NCBI RefSeq assembly: GCF_900105115.1
Contig: NZ_FNRV01000001.1
Span: 930,001-994,000, forward strand
DNA length: 64,000 nt
Origin: Pseudomonas mohnii
Lineage (GTDB): Bacteria > Pseudomonadota > Gammaproteobacteria > Pseudomonadales > Pseudomonadaceae
Reading direction: 5' to 3'
Shown: positions 53,726 to 62,123 of the stretch, piece by piece
How positions within the stretch are numbered: position 1 is the stretch's first letter
How the letters are laid out: every line of letters begins with the position of its first letter
The notes under the pieces: generated by a model
What the model was told of the DNA's origin: nothing
The model's database searches: none
The model's input: only the letters and a program-made list of their open reading frames with translations
Translations under genes and position numbers: made by a program

Positions 53726-54912
53726 CAGTTGTCATCCCGTTTGGAACGCACCCACTCAACCTGGCGCTTGAGCAAGAAGCCTATGTACAAGGGGATTTTT
53801 TTCACCGCGTAGAACGGCGCATACATCAAGGCGGAGAAAGAAATGATCTCGCGACCGAATTGGCTCCAGGCCAGCAGGATGGTCGCTGCCAACAGCAGCA
53901 CCCCGGTCGTGGCGATCAAGGCTGGCGCCAGGATTCCGGCCAGTAGAAAGACCAACCATGAAAGACCCAATGCCGCCACCAGGGCCAACGTCAACAGGGC
54001 CAGCGGCGGGACCAGCAAGTCCAGGGTCATGGCCAGCAGATTACCGTTTCCCTTGGCCATCGACTCCACCAACAACTTGGGCGTATCACCCAGGATGACC
54101 CCCAAGTGACCATGTTCCCAACGCGTACGCTGAGTCGTCAGGCCCTCTTCGCTGCGTGGAAAATAACTGGTCACCAGCGCATCGGGGCAAAACAGCGGCG
54201 GTTTGCCGCTTCGGCAGAAATCCAGGCCCATCTTCAGATCTTCGACGATGTGGCCGCTGGCCAGATCGATCAGCGGCAGATCCCGCCAGGCGAAAGCCAT
54301 TCCCGTGCCCATCAATTGGCAGGGCAAACCGAGCCGGGCCCAACCTCGCGGGCGCACCCGATTCTTCACACACCAGGCAAACTCGGCAATTTGCACTTTT
54401 AACCCGGAACCTGCGGGAGCGCGCATGAGATTCAACGATTGTGTGGGTCGGCCCGAGTCGATGCAGCAGGTGGCCAAACGCTCGACAAAGCCTTCGCTGA
54501 TCTGGCAGTCGGCATCGACAATGATGATGACGTCCGGCGCGGCGCTCGCCAGGTGACGGACCCCGAAGTCCAGCGCATACCCCTTGCCCCGTTGCCGGTC
54601 ATTGCTGCGCTCCACCACTTCGGCGCCCGCCGCCCGTGCCAGCGAGGCGGTGTCGTCGGAGCAGTTGTCCGCCACCACCAGCAGGCGATCCCCTTCCAAC
54701 AGTTGCGGCCCAATGGTATTCAAGGTCGCGACGATGACCGAGGATTCATTGTGCGCCGGCACCAACACCGCGACCCGTGGCCGCGAGGATTTCGCCGACG
54801 GCAGCGACCGCGCCGGCAGCCAGGCCAGCAACACCTGGACGAACAGCACCCCCACCGGGAGGACGATGAGGATCAACAGTCCGCTGAACAGCCAATTAAA
54901 CAAGGTGATCAT
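53725..54912 (-). CDS. Membrane glycosyltransferase, GT2 (cellulose-synthase-like)
   Basis: A 395-residue processive-type GT2 enzyme. An N-terminal TM helix is followed by a GT-A domain with VAVLVPAHNES, VVADNCSDDTASLARAAG, VIIIVDADCQI (DxD) and the acceptor-site TTQRTRWEHGH (Q-x2-R-W type), then three or four C-terminal TM helices. It adds sugars to the growing repeat or main chain. The start overlaps the upstream gene by ATGA at 54909-54912. Confidence 0.92.
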   Translation of the reverse strand: MITLFNWLFSGLLILIVLPVGVLFVQVLLAWLPARSLPSAKSSRPRVAVLVPAHNESSVIVATLNTIGPQLLEGDRLLVVADNCSDDTASLARAAGAEVVERSNDRQRGKGYALDFGVRHLASAAPDVIIIVDADCQISEGFVERLATCCIDSGRPTQSLNLMRAPAGSGLKVQIAEFAWCVKNRVRPRGWARLGLPCQLMGTGMAFAWRDLPLIDLASGHIVEDLKMGLDFCRSGKPPLFCPDALVTSYFPRSEEGLTTQRTRWEHGHLGVILGDTPKLLVESMAKGNGNLLAMTLDLLVPPLALLTLALVAALGLSWLVFLLAGILAPALIATTGVLLLAATILLAWSQFGREIISFSALMYAPFYAVKKIPLYIGFLLKRQVEWVRSKRDDN

Positions 54913-56111
54913 GCTTGCGCCCTGAACAGGTGAGCCAACTTGGTGGCTTCGGTATCGATATCGTGTCGTTCCAGCACCCGTTGATACGCCGCCTCGCCCA
55001 TCCGTTGCAGGACGTCGGCAGGTTGCGCCAGGCAATCGGCCAGCGCCGCCGCCAGCTCGTCGACGTCGCCAGCGGGAAACAACCAGCCGTTCTCGCCCTG
55101 GCGCACCAGCTCGGGAATGCCCGCTACGTAGGTCGTCAGAACGGGCCGACGCAAGGCCATGGCTTCCATGATGACCACCGGCAAACCCTCGGCGAAGCTC
55201 GGCAAGACCATGGCCCGCGCCGCGAGGATTTCCGCGCGCACCTGATCGCTGCTGATCCAGCCGGTGATTCGCACCTGGGCCTGCAATTGGTACTGTGCGA
55301 TCAGCGCTTCGATCTGCTCGCGCATCTCACCATCGCCGGCCAGCACGATCTCGAACGCCACGCCCCGTGCCGCCAGGATGCGAGCGGCCTCAAGCAACAA
55401 CAATTGGCCCTTCTGCTCACACAAACGCCCTACGCAGACCAGCCGGGGCGCGGACGGCACGGCCACCGCCGGCACATTGTGAAACGCCTGTTCCAGTCCA
55501 CAGTGCACCACTTTGACCTTTGACCAATGTGCATGATCCACCCAGCGAAACAGCTGGCTGCGTCCATAAGCGCTGATGGCCGCCACAAACGCTGCACGCC
55601 GTACTTTCTCGCCCAAATGGATGAACTGCGGTTTGTCGAATTCTTCCGGACCGTGCACGGTAAAACTGTATGCCGGCCCGCCAAGCGCGCTGGCCAGCAT
55701 CACCACCTCGGTGGAGTTGGTGCCGAAATGCGCGTGCACATGCCTGGCGCCAAACGCCTGCAACCAGGTGAGCAGGCGGCACGCCTCAAGCAGGTAGACC
55801 AGATGGTAAGGCCAGGAGCGATCGGCCCGCCGCCCCATGCGCAGCGCTAACCCCAGCGCCGAAAAGAAGCGTCGCGGCTGGGCGCGCAGTACCTGCAGCG
55901 CAGGCGCCAACAGGCCTTTGACGCCGTCCTGCAGCACGTAGCGGGTTTTATCGCGTTCAGACACGTCTTCGGCATCCACCAATTCGGCATCCCAACCTCG
56001 CAGGGCCACGCGCTGTACCTCGAAACCCTGGCGCTCCAGGGCCAGAATCTCGCGACGGATAAAGCTATGGCTGACCTTGGGGTATTGATTGATGAAATAA
56101 GCGATGCGCAT
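54909..56111 (-). CDS. Glycosyltransferase family 4
   Basis: A 400-residue GT-B fold retaining transferase. N-terminal IAYFINQYPKVSHSFIRREI (WcaL/ExpE-like), AHFGTNSTEVVMLAS and C-terminal GT1/GT4 domain with VGRLCEQKGQLLLLEA, and the E-x7-E motif in PSFAEGLPVVIMEAMA. It links nucleotide-sugar donors to the lipid-linked oligosaccharide. Coupled to the next gene by a 4-bp overlap, 12 bp after the DUF535 gene. Confidence 0.93.
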   Translation of the reverse strand: MRIAYFINQYPKVSHSFIRREILALERQGFEVQRVALRGWDAELVDAEDVSERDKTRYVLQDGVKGLLAPALQVLRAQPRRFFSALGLALRMGRRADRSWPYHLVYLLEACRLLTWLQAFGARHVHAHFGTNSTEVVMLASALGGPAYSFTVHGPEEFDKPQFIHLGEKVRRAAFVAAISAYGRSQLFRWVDHAHWSKVKVVHCGLEQAFHNVPAVAVPSAPRLVCVGRLCEQKGQLLLLEAARILAARGVAFEIVLAGDGEMREQIEALIAQYQLQAQVRITGWISSDQVRAEILAARAMVLPSFAEGLPVVIMEAMALRRPVLTTYVAGIPELVRQGENGWLFPAGDVDELAAALADCLAQPADVLQRMGEAAYQRVLERHDIDTEATKLAHLFRAQA

Positions 56112-56122
56112 GGGAACCCGGC

Positions 56123-57109
56123 TTAGTGGTCAGTACGTAGGGTGGTGACGGCAGGTGCTTGCGCCGTGGTGCAGGAACCTTGAGGGCGATTCGCTGCAGG
56201 GCAACCTTTCAGTGCCTGATCCAATTGCGCAAAGGTGTTGTCCAGAAGTTCATATCGCCTGCGGTACATGGCCCGTTTTTTTGAGGCTATCGCGTCAAGC
56301 GGCTTTCGGGACGGGGCCATGGGTATCTCGAAAAAGTCTTCGCGCTCCGACGGGGTGGCTCCATGCTCCAACCATATCGAATCATAATCGGCCAACAGCT
56401 CCTGAGCTTTACTGGCGCCAAAATACGGATGACGATGGTGACGGTATCCATCGCCGACGGCATACATTTTCTGGACGCCGATATGGGCCGCGATGTACTT
56501 GATGACTTCAATCAAGAAGCTTCTCGGTCGCAGGCCTTCGAACGCCTTGGTCAGGTCCCTGTAGATGCCCAGGGATTTTTCACTCTCGACACCTTTGTGT
56601 ATCCCCTGCACCGCGCCGATAAACAGACAAAGCTCACCTTCCACACGACACAAGGTGAAAGCGATCGAGGCGATGCGCAAATCCTCCTGAAACAGGTTCA
56701 GCACCAATTCCCCTTCGCGCATGAACCAGATCGGGCGATCCAGAACCAGGGAACAATGGGCAGAGAACGCCGACAAATCGCTCAGTACCAGCCTGTCGTC
56801 CCGTCCATAGAGCAATAACTGCGGACAGCTTTTTGTGACCACTTCGTAATGCGAGGCCAACACCCCGAGTCGGTCCGCGGCACTCCAGCTTTTACTGATG
56901 TAGGGCCAATGAACCACACCCAGGCAATCTGCGCCGAGTCGCTTGAAACCCGCCTCGCCCAGAGCACTCGACATGCGCGACAAAAACAACTTCAGTTCGG
57001 CCCGGTTCTTCGCCACCAGCACCAGCATCTTGAGCTTGTTTTTCAATGCGCTGGGGGAATACCCGGCATGTAACGAATACATGCTTTTCAGTGCCAGCCA
57101 ATCACTCAT
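56123..57109 (-). CDS. DUF535 (VirK/YbjX-like) protein in the polysaccharide locus
   Basis: A 328-residue DUF535 family protein: the central pattern WFMREGELVLNLFQEDLRIASIAFTL, FIGAVQGIHKG and KYIAAHIGVQKMYAVGDGYRHHRHPYF is the VirK/YbjX signature. VirK affects surface structures and polypeptide-antibiotic resistance in enterics, but the biochemistry is unknown. The last 30 residues (Pro/Ala/Thr-rich) are not part of the domain. Tight linkage to glycosyltransferase genes suggests a surface-assembly role. Confidence 0.85.
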   Translation of the reverse strand: MSDWLALKSMYSLHAGYSPSALKNKLKMLVLVAKNRAELKLFLSRMSSALGEAGFKRLGADCLGVVHWPYISKSWSAADRLGVLASHYEVVTKSCPQLLLYGRDDRLVLSDLSAFSAHCSLVLDRPIWFMREGELVLNLFQEDLRIASIAFTLCRVEGELCLFIGAVQGIHKGVESEKSLGIYRDLTKAFEGLRPRSFLIEVIKYIAAHIGVQKMYAVGDGYRHHRHPYFGASKAQELLADYDSIWLEHGATPSEREDFFEIPMAPSRKPLDAIASKKRAMYRRRYELLDNTFAQLDQALKGCPAANRPQGSCTTAQAPAVTTLRTDH

Positions 57110-57116
57110 AGAAGTC

Positions 57117-58094
57117 TCACTTGTATTCGATCAACGCCGACTTGCCGGCGCCGAATCTGTTCAATAGAAACTTTATTTGCCCGAACATCTCGGGAAATTT
57201 CCCGAGTACGAGAAAGAAAGCCAGCCGCCATTTTTTGTCCGTCGATGCTTGACCTCGACGGGCCAGGCGCACGACTTGCAGCGGATAAACCAACAACACC
57301 AACAACCCGAACCATCCCGCCATCAGGCTGACAAGCACCGTCGCCAGCGGGATTCCCAACCCCCAGAACCAGGCACGGCGCGACTCACGCCGCCAATGCT
57401 GCTCCGGTGTGGCGCCATGTAAAAAAGCGCCCTCGGCAAAGGCATAACCACCGCGCAGGGTGCGCCGCCACCATTGGCCGAAGCGAGTCATGGCCGCATC
57501 GTGCAAGGTCATTTCTTCGGCCAGACGCCAGACTTTCCAGCCCTTGGCGCGCAGTCGCACACATAATTCCGGCTCTTCACCGGCAATCAGGTCCGGACGA
57601 AATCCAGACACCGAGGTGAAGGCGTCGGCCCGCATCAGCGCATCGCCACCACACGCCCTGGCCTCGCCTATCGGCGTGTCCCATTCCAGATCACACATGA
57701 AGTTGTATATCGAATGTTGCGGATAACGCTCACGGCGCCGTCCACAGACCACCGCCACCTGCGGTTGCGCATCCAGAAAGGCCTGCGCCCGGGGCAGCCA
57801 GCCAGCGACGACCTCGCAATCACCATCGACGAACTGCACATAACGCACTTGCGGCAATAAACGTTGCACACAGGCGAATCCTTCGTTGCGCGCACGCGCA
57901 GCGGTGAAGGGAATCGCCATGTCCAGCTCGACCACCTCGACGCCGAGCCCGCGAGCCATCTGTACGGAGCCATCGGTCGAGCCGGAATCGACATACACAA
58001 TCTGCTGCGCCATACCGAGCACCGAAGCCAGGCACCGCTGCAATCGCGGCCCCTCATTGCGACCGATCACAACGACGCCGATGCCGGTGGCCAT
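57117..58094 (-). CDS. Glycosyltransferase family 2
   Basis: About 325 residues. GT-A core GVVVIGRNEGPRLQRCLASVL, QIVYVDSGSTDGS, FVDGDCEVV (DxD) and EPELCVRLRAKGWKVWRL; C-terminal TM segments (WFWGLGIPLATVLVSLMAGWF). Start ATG 58094 chosen; ATG 58109 and TTG 58103 are in-frame alternatives. The last two overlap the acyltransferase gene upstream, and AGGGA lies best for TTG 58103. Sugar unknown. Confidence 0.9.
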   Translation of the reverse strand: MATGIGVVVIGRNEGPRLQRCLASVLGMAQQIVYVDSGSTDGSVQMARGLGVEVVELDMAIPFTAARARNEGFACVQRLLPQVRYVQFVDGDCEVVAGWLPRAQAFLDAQPQVAVVCGRRRERYPQHSIYNFMCDLEWDTPIGEARACGGDALMRADAFTSVSGFRPDLIAGEEPELCVRLRAKGWKVWRLAEEMTLHDAAMTRFGQWWRRTLRGGYAFAEGAFLHGATPEQHWRRESRRAWFWGLGIPLATVLVSLMAGWFGLLVLLVYPLQVVRLARRGQASTDKKWRLAFFLVLGKFPEMFGQIKFLLNRFGAGKSALIEYK

Positions 58095-58099
58095 GGCGT

Positions 58100-58624
58100 T
58101 CAAGAGCATTCCCTGGCGGGTGCGCCCTGCCGGGTCTTGATCGTCGCAGGCACCCCCACTGCAATCGAGTTATCCGGGACATCGATCAGCACCACGGCAT
58201 TGGCCCCGATCACCACATTGTTGCCAATGCGTATATTGCCCAGCACCTTGGCACCGGTGCCGATGTCGACATTGTTGCCGAACACCGGGGCAATCGGTTC
58301 GTTGACATTCTTGAGCCCCACGACCACGCCGTTGCGTATACGGCAGTCATCGCCGAATTGCGCATAACCACTGATCACGATGCCGCCGAAATGGTCGATG
58401 ACGAAGTTGCGCCCGACCGCCACCTCGCACGGCAATTCGATGCCCGTGATGATCTGCACGAATTTGAAGAGCACTTTGTAGATAAAGGAAAACACTTTGC
58501 GCAATGGCGCGGGACGCACGCCGTAGCGCCAGCGTCCGAAGCGATAAACCAACATCACCCAGAAACCCTGGGCGGCCCAATCACCCGCATATGCACGCAA
58601 GTCCGCACGTATGTTTTCGAACAT
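58100..58624 (-). CDS. Serine O-acetyltransferase-like hexapeptide acyltransferase
   Basis: A 174-residue left-handed beta-helix protein of the CysE-like group. The N-terminal helices (MFENIRADLRAYAGDW) are typical of serine acetyltransferases. The hexapeptide repeats (IGTGAKVLGNIRIGNNVVIGANAVV) follow the conserved ID-HFGG-IVIS segment with catalytic His. In a polysaccharide locus such proteins usually O-acetylate a sugar. The end overlaps the start region of the following GT2 gene. Confidence 0.88.
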   Translation of the reverse strand: MFENIRADLRAYAGDWAAQGFWVMLVYRFGRWRYGVRPAPLRKVFSFIYKVLFKFVQIITGIELPCEVAVGRNFVIDHFGGIVISGYAQFGDDCRIRNGVVVGLKNVNEPIAPVFGNNVDIGTGAKVLGNIRIGNNVVIGANAVVLIDVPDNSIAVGVPATIKTRQGAPARECS

Positions 58625-58631
58625 GGTTTAT

Positions 58632-59588
58632 CTACCGTGTTGGTTGGGTTGCGAGTTTTGTTTCACCCAGCAGCGCCCAGGTCACACGCGCATGCTGCCA
58701 GCATGCCCCGATGGCGGCACGGCCGCGTCCCTTCAACAGTGCCTTGAGCGCCAGAATCAGATCGCCCAGGCTGACCAGCAGCATGTGCCCGGCCAGCCCG
58801 GACAGACCGTGATGTTTGCGGAAATACAACAGCTCGCTTTCGATTTGCAGCTTGGGAATTTGTCGACTGGCGGTGTTGAGCTCGTCAACGGACTTGGCGC
58901 TTTCACCACCGATATGCACCACGGTGGTATGCGGGTAATACACCACTTTCCAGCCCGCCTGTTTGACCCGCTTGCAGTGGTCGACCTCTTCGTAATAGAG
59001 AAAGTAGCGCGGATCGAACAGGCCGACCTTGTCGATGACTTCGCGTCGGATCAGGTAGTAACACCCCGGCACCCAGTCGCATTCACGTACCGAGTCATGG
59101 TCCCAGGTCATGTCGTCGACCTTCTTCACACCAGGAAAAAAACGCTCCAGCCCGGTGCGTGCCAGGAAGACATTCAACGGCGTCGGGAAATAGCGGCAGG
59201 AGGGTTGCAAATCGCCCTCACGCCCGACCAATCGAACGCCCAGAACCCCGCAATCCGGATGAGCCTCCATGTACTCGAGGGTCTTGCTCAGGGTATCGGC
59301 GGCAACGAAGGCGTCGGTGTTGAGCAATAACGCGTACTTGCCTTGCAGGTGTTCAACGAGTTGATTGTTGGCACGACCAAAACCGACATTTGTATGATTG
59401 GCCAGTTGCAATGCCTCTGGACAAACACTGGCCAGACGCTCCAGCGAATTATCCGCAGAGGCATTGTCCACCACCAGATACCGCGTGCGTTGCGTGTCGT
59501 TTGACTGACGTAACGCATTAAACATCGGCTGCAACAAAGAGGCTGTGTTGTAGTTAACGACCAATACATCGAGGTCGGCACTAACCAT
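58632..59588 (-). CDS. Glycosyltransferase family 2 (rhamnosyltransferase-like)
   Basis: A 318-residue WcaA/RfbN-like GT2: DVLVVNYNTASLLQPMF, YLVVDNASADNSL, NVGFGRANNQ, LLLNTDAFV (nucleotide/metal motif) and the C-terminal FLYYEEVDHCKRVKQAGWKV, typical of rhamnosyl or mannosyltransferases. The start at 59588 overlaps the acetyltransferase stop by 8 bp. Lies 7 bp before the CysE-like gene. Confidence 0.92.
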   Translation of the reverse strand: MVSADLDVLVVNYNTASLLQPMFNALRQSNDTQRTRYLVVDNASADNSLERLASVCPEALQLANHTNVGFGRANNQLVEHLQGKYALLLNTDAFVAADTLSKTLEYMEAHPDCGVLGVRLVGREGDLQPSCRYFPTPLNVFLARTGLERFFPGVKKVDDMTWDHDSVRECDWVPGCYYLIRREVIDKVGLFDPRYFLYYEEVDHCKRVKQAGWKVVYYPHTTVVHIGGESAKSVDELNTASRQIPKLQIESELLYFRKHHGLSGLAGHMLLVSLGDLILALKALLKGRGRAAIGACWQHARVTWALLGETKLATQPTR

Positions 59589-60198
59589 TGGGTTGTTCGC
59601 CAAAAAAATACTCTGCGCGCATCGCTTGCAGCTTCGGTTCCAGTTCCGGATCAAACAAACCGTCGCGATTCTCGATCAGGTCAATCCATGGGTACTCGGC
59701 GCAACGCTCTTTGATATTTTTCACCAGCGTTTCCATCGTACAGATAACCCTGGCTGGATTACCCCCGACCACCATCCCGGGCGGAACGTCTCTCAATACA
59801 ACAGCGCCGGCGGCCACCACCGAATCAGGACCAATCGTGACGCGCGGCATGACGATGGCACCGTGGCCGACAAAGGAATTGGCACGGATATCGACGCCGC
59901 CGACAGAGTCGAGCTTCGTTCCGTCACGCGCGTTGATGACATGGACGATGCCATCGTGGCCGAATATTGTGCAGTCGGATAAACCTACGTTGTCACCGAG
60001 TCGAAGCATCGCCGGGTCGGTGATGTTGCACCCCAGGTTGATCCAGGCGCCTTTGCCAACGGAGTGCAGTCCTCCCCAACGCCCCATGTGTTGGGCCCAT
60101 TCGTACCCGTCAGGTTTACAAAACTTTTTATAGAGTGAGGTGCCACGCCCTGTTGTTCTGGCGTAATGAGCAATAGCGCGTTTTAGTAGACCAATCAT
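59581..60198 (-). CDS. Hexapeptide (left-handed beta-helix) O-acetyltransferase
   Basis: A 205-residue WbbJ/LpxA-like acyltransferase with repeats of the hexapeptide type (IGPDSVVAAGAVVLRDVPPGMVVGGNPARVI at the end, FVGHGAIVMPRVTIG before it). It differs from the neighbour by an N-terminal extension rather than a SAT helical domain. Start MIGLLKRAI at 60198 with GAGG upstream; an alternative ATG at 60228 lacks a ribosome-binding site. Two acyltransferases in one locus suggest at least two modified positions or sugars. Confidence 0.88.
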   Translation of the reverse strand: MIGLLKRAIAHYARTTGRGTSLYKKFCKPDGYEWAQHMGRWGGLHSVGKGAWINLGCNITDPAMLRLGDNVGLSDCTIFGHDGIVHVINARDGTKLDSVGGVDIRANSFVGHGAIVMPRVTIGPDSVVAAGAVVLRDVPPGMVVGGNPARVICTMETLVKNIKERCAEYPWIDLIENRDGLFDPELEPKLQAMRAEYFFGEQPNG

Positions 60199-60296
60199 CC
60201 TGTCAGCCTCAAATTCAGCGATATACATCTGTGCCAGGGTTCATACACCCTGATTCTTTATTACCACTACTCTAAGCGTAGCCCCCTCCTAAAAAA

Positions 60297-61793
60297 TCAA
60301 CTCGGAAAATCGATAAACTCTCCTGTTCCGGAATACCTTCCCACCGCGGGGCCCATTTCCTGATTGAGATGATCGGCCAGCCTCAGCGCCAGTTGCAGCA
60401 GGGGCATCGTCGGGTTGCAGGCGCCGCCGGTAGCGAAGACGCTGCTGCCCGCAACATGAAGATTCTCGACCCCGAACACCTTGCAGTTTTCGTCGACAAC
60501 GCCAAATTCAGGCGAGGCCGCCATCCGCGTGGTCCCCATATGGTGGGCATGGGGATTGACCTTCAGCGGCAAATCAACGTCATAAACGCACGCATCCAGC
60601 TTGACGAAGCCCAGCCCCGTGTCGGCAAAACACTTGGCCACTTCGAGCCCTATGGACTTGACGGTATTTCTGTCCACCGGGGTCAGTTCCCAGTGAATGT
60701 TCACTTTTTTCATGCCCAACGCATCGCGCTCTTCGAGTAACGCGATGCGGCTATTGGGGTTGGGGAATTGCTCGATCAGCGTGCCGAGTACCCCGTCCCC
60801 CGGGCAATCGAATTTGGTAATGAACTCGATCTTGTGCGCCGCCCCGATGTCACAGATGAGATTCTCGAAAAAGTCCTTGATCGCCGCCGTTCGCCCATAG
60901 GCTTTCACCTCGGATACAAGCGAGGCCGTCACATTCCCCTTTCCCGATTCGTGTTCCTTCACGAAGGCATCCGTCGTGAAGTACTGCCGGGCTTCGGTAC
61001 CCTGCCCGTCCTTCAGAATAAAAGTGCCCATTTCTACGTTCAGATGCTCCATGAAGCATCTGCCGACCAATCCGTCCTTCTTTACGATACCGCCAGCAGT
61101 CAGGGACTCACTGTTGAGCAACTGCCTGGCATTTTCGATCGCGCCCGTTGCCAGAATGAAGTGCCTGGCCCTGAGTCGCTCCTGATGCAACTGGTAGTCC
61201 GAGACGAGGATCGTCTCGATGCGGCCGGTCTTGCTATCGAACTCCAGATCAACGCAGTTGCAGTTGATGAAGACATCAAGCCCTTCTGTCTCATTGAGCT
61301 CCTTGGCGTATTTCTGTGCAAATCGCGTCGGTGGGCTGAGCAGGAAACGATCGGCTTCGAAGTCTTGGCCATCCAGATTGGCATTGATTGCCTTGAATCC
61401 TGAGTTCGGCGGGAGATCGACAATATCCATGGCCGCCGCCAGATTGCGTTCGATCTCGGAAAACGCGATGGGCCAGCCGGGCAGGTGCACGGGAGGACCC
61501 ACGGCAAAGTCCGAGCGCTCGAATGGACGGCATCGTCCCGCCCAGTGATTGGAGGTACCGCCAAGAAAGCGCAGGCGTGTTTCCTGCGCGTAGACTTCAA
61601 GGCCTGTCGACGGGCACTGGTAGAGGTTCTGCGAAACCGGTGAATACTCGTGCCCACCGCCTTCGATAAGCACGACATGCCGCCCATTACCGGCTAAACG
61701 CAAGGCCAGCGTAATGCCGGCCGGCCCTGCGCCGATAATGCAGATGTCATAGTGATCGCGGAGTTCTTTCTGCGATTGGTAATCTTTGATCAT
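60297..61793 (-). CDS. GMC-family FAD oxidoreductase in the polysaccharide locus
   Basis: A 498-residue glucose-methanol-choline oxidoreductase. FAD-binding GAGPAG at residues 21-26; FLGGTSNHWAGRCRPF; active-site C-terminal HAHHMGTTRM with catalytic His pair, and NLHVAGSSVFATGGACNPTM. It oxidises alcohols or sugar hydroxyls, here possibly a sugar of the polymer or precursor. No signal peptide of its own; the start overlaps by 4 bp (ATGA) a tiny Tat-signal gene, suggesting a partner for export. Specificity unknown. Confidence 0.9.
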   Translation of the reverse strand: MIKDYQSQKELRDHYDICIIGAGPAGITLALRLAGNGRHVVLIEGGGHEYSPVSQNLYQCPSTGLEVYAQETRLRFLGGTSNHWAGRCRPFERSDFAVGPPVHLPGWPIAFSEIERNLAAAMDIVDLPPNSGFKAINANLDGQDFEADRFLLSPPTRFAQKYAKELNETEGLDVFINCNCVDLEFDSKTGRIETILVSDYQLHQERLRARHFILATGAIENARQLLNSESLTAGGIVKKDGLVGRCFMEHLNVEMGTFILKDGQGTEARQYFTTDAFVKEHESGKGNVTASLVSEVKAYGRTAAIKDFFENLICDIGAAHKIEFITKFDCPGDGVLGTLIEQFPNPNSRIALLEERDALGMKKVNIHWELTPVDRNTVKSIGLEVAKCFADTGLGFVKLDACVYDVDLPLKVNPHAHHMGTTRMAASPEFGVVDENCKVFGVENLHVAGSSVFATGGACNPTMPLLQLALRLADHLNQEMGPAVGRYSGTGEFIDFPS

Positions 61794-61984
61794 GATTTTG
61801 CTGGCCGAAAATGCTGGGCAGGCAACACCCATCCGTTGATCACAACAAACTCGGATTTGGCGGCGGCAGGCCGGGCAACCGTTTCGGAAAATCCAATAGC
61901 GAGCCCCCCGAGACTCAACAGGGCACACGCCTGAAGGAAGCCCCTGCGCCCCATCACAGAGGTATTCAAATCAGTTTCTCTCAT
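61790..61984 (-). CDS. 64-residue Tat-signal peptide protein coupled to the GMC oxidoreductase
   Basis: A small protein whose first 40 residues are a twin-arginine signal (MGRRGFLQACALL, hydrophobic LSLGGLAIGF, predicted AxA cleavage in RPAAAKS), leaving only about 22 mature residues (EFVVINGWVLPAQHF). GGAG precedes the start; the stop overlaps the GMC start by ATGA. The pattern resembles a stripped-down version of the Tat-bearing gamma subunit of membrane-bound GMC dehydrogenases, possibly providing the export signal for the otherwise leaderless flavoprotein. Confidence 0.65.
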   Translation of the reverse strand: MRETDLNTSVMGRRGFLQACALLSLGGLAIGFSETVARPAAAKSEFVVINGWVLPAQHFRPAKS

Positions 61985-62123
61985 GATTCAAAGCTCCACG
62001 ACATCGAGATTGCGTTGGAATTTCAACTACACACCAACGCCACAATTTATTGGCGCCAACCATCAATACCTCAATGGCGACGTCGTGCCACAGCAATGGA
62101 TTCAACAAGAGAGATAGATCAAA

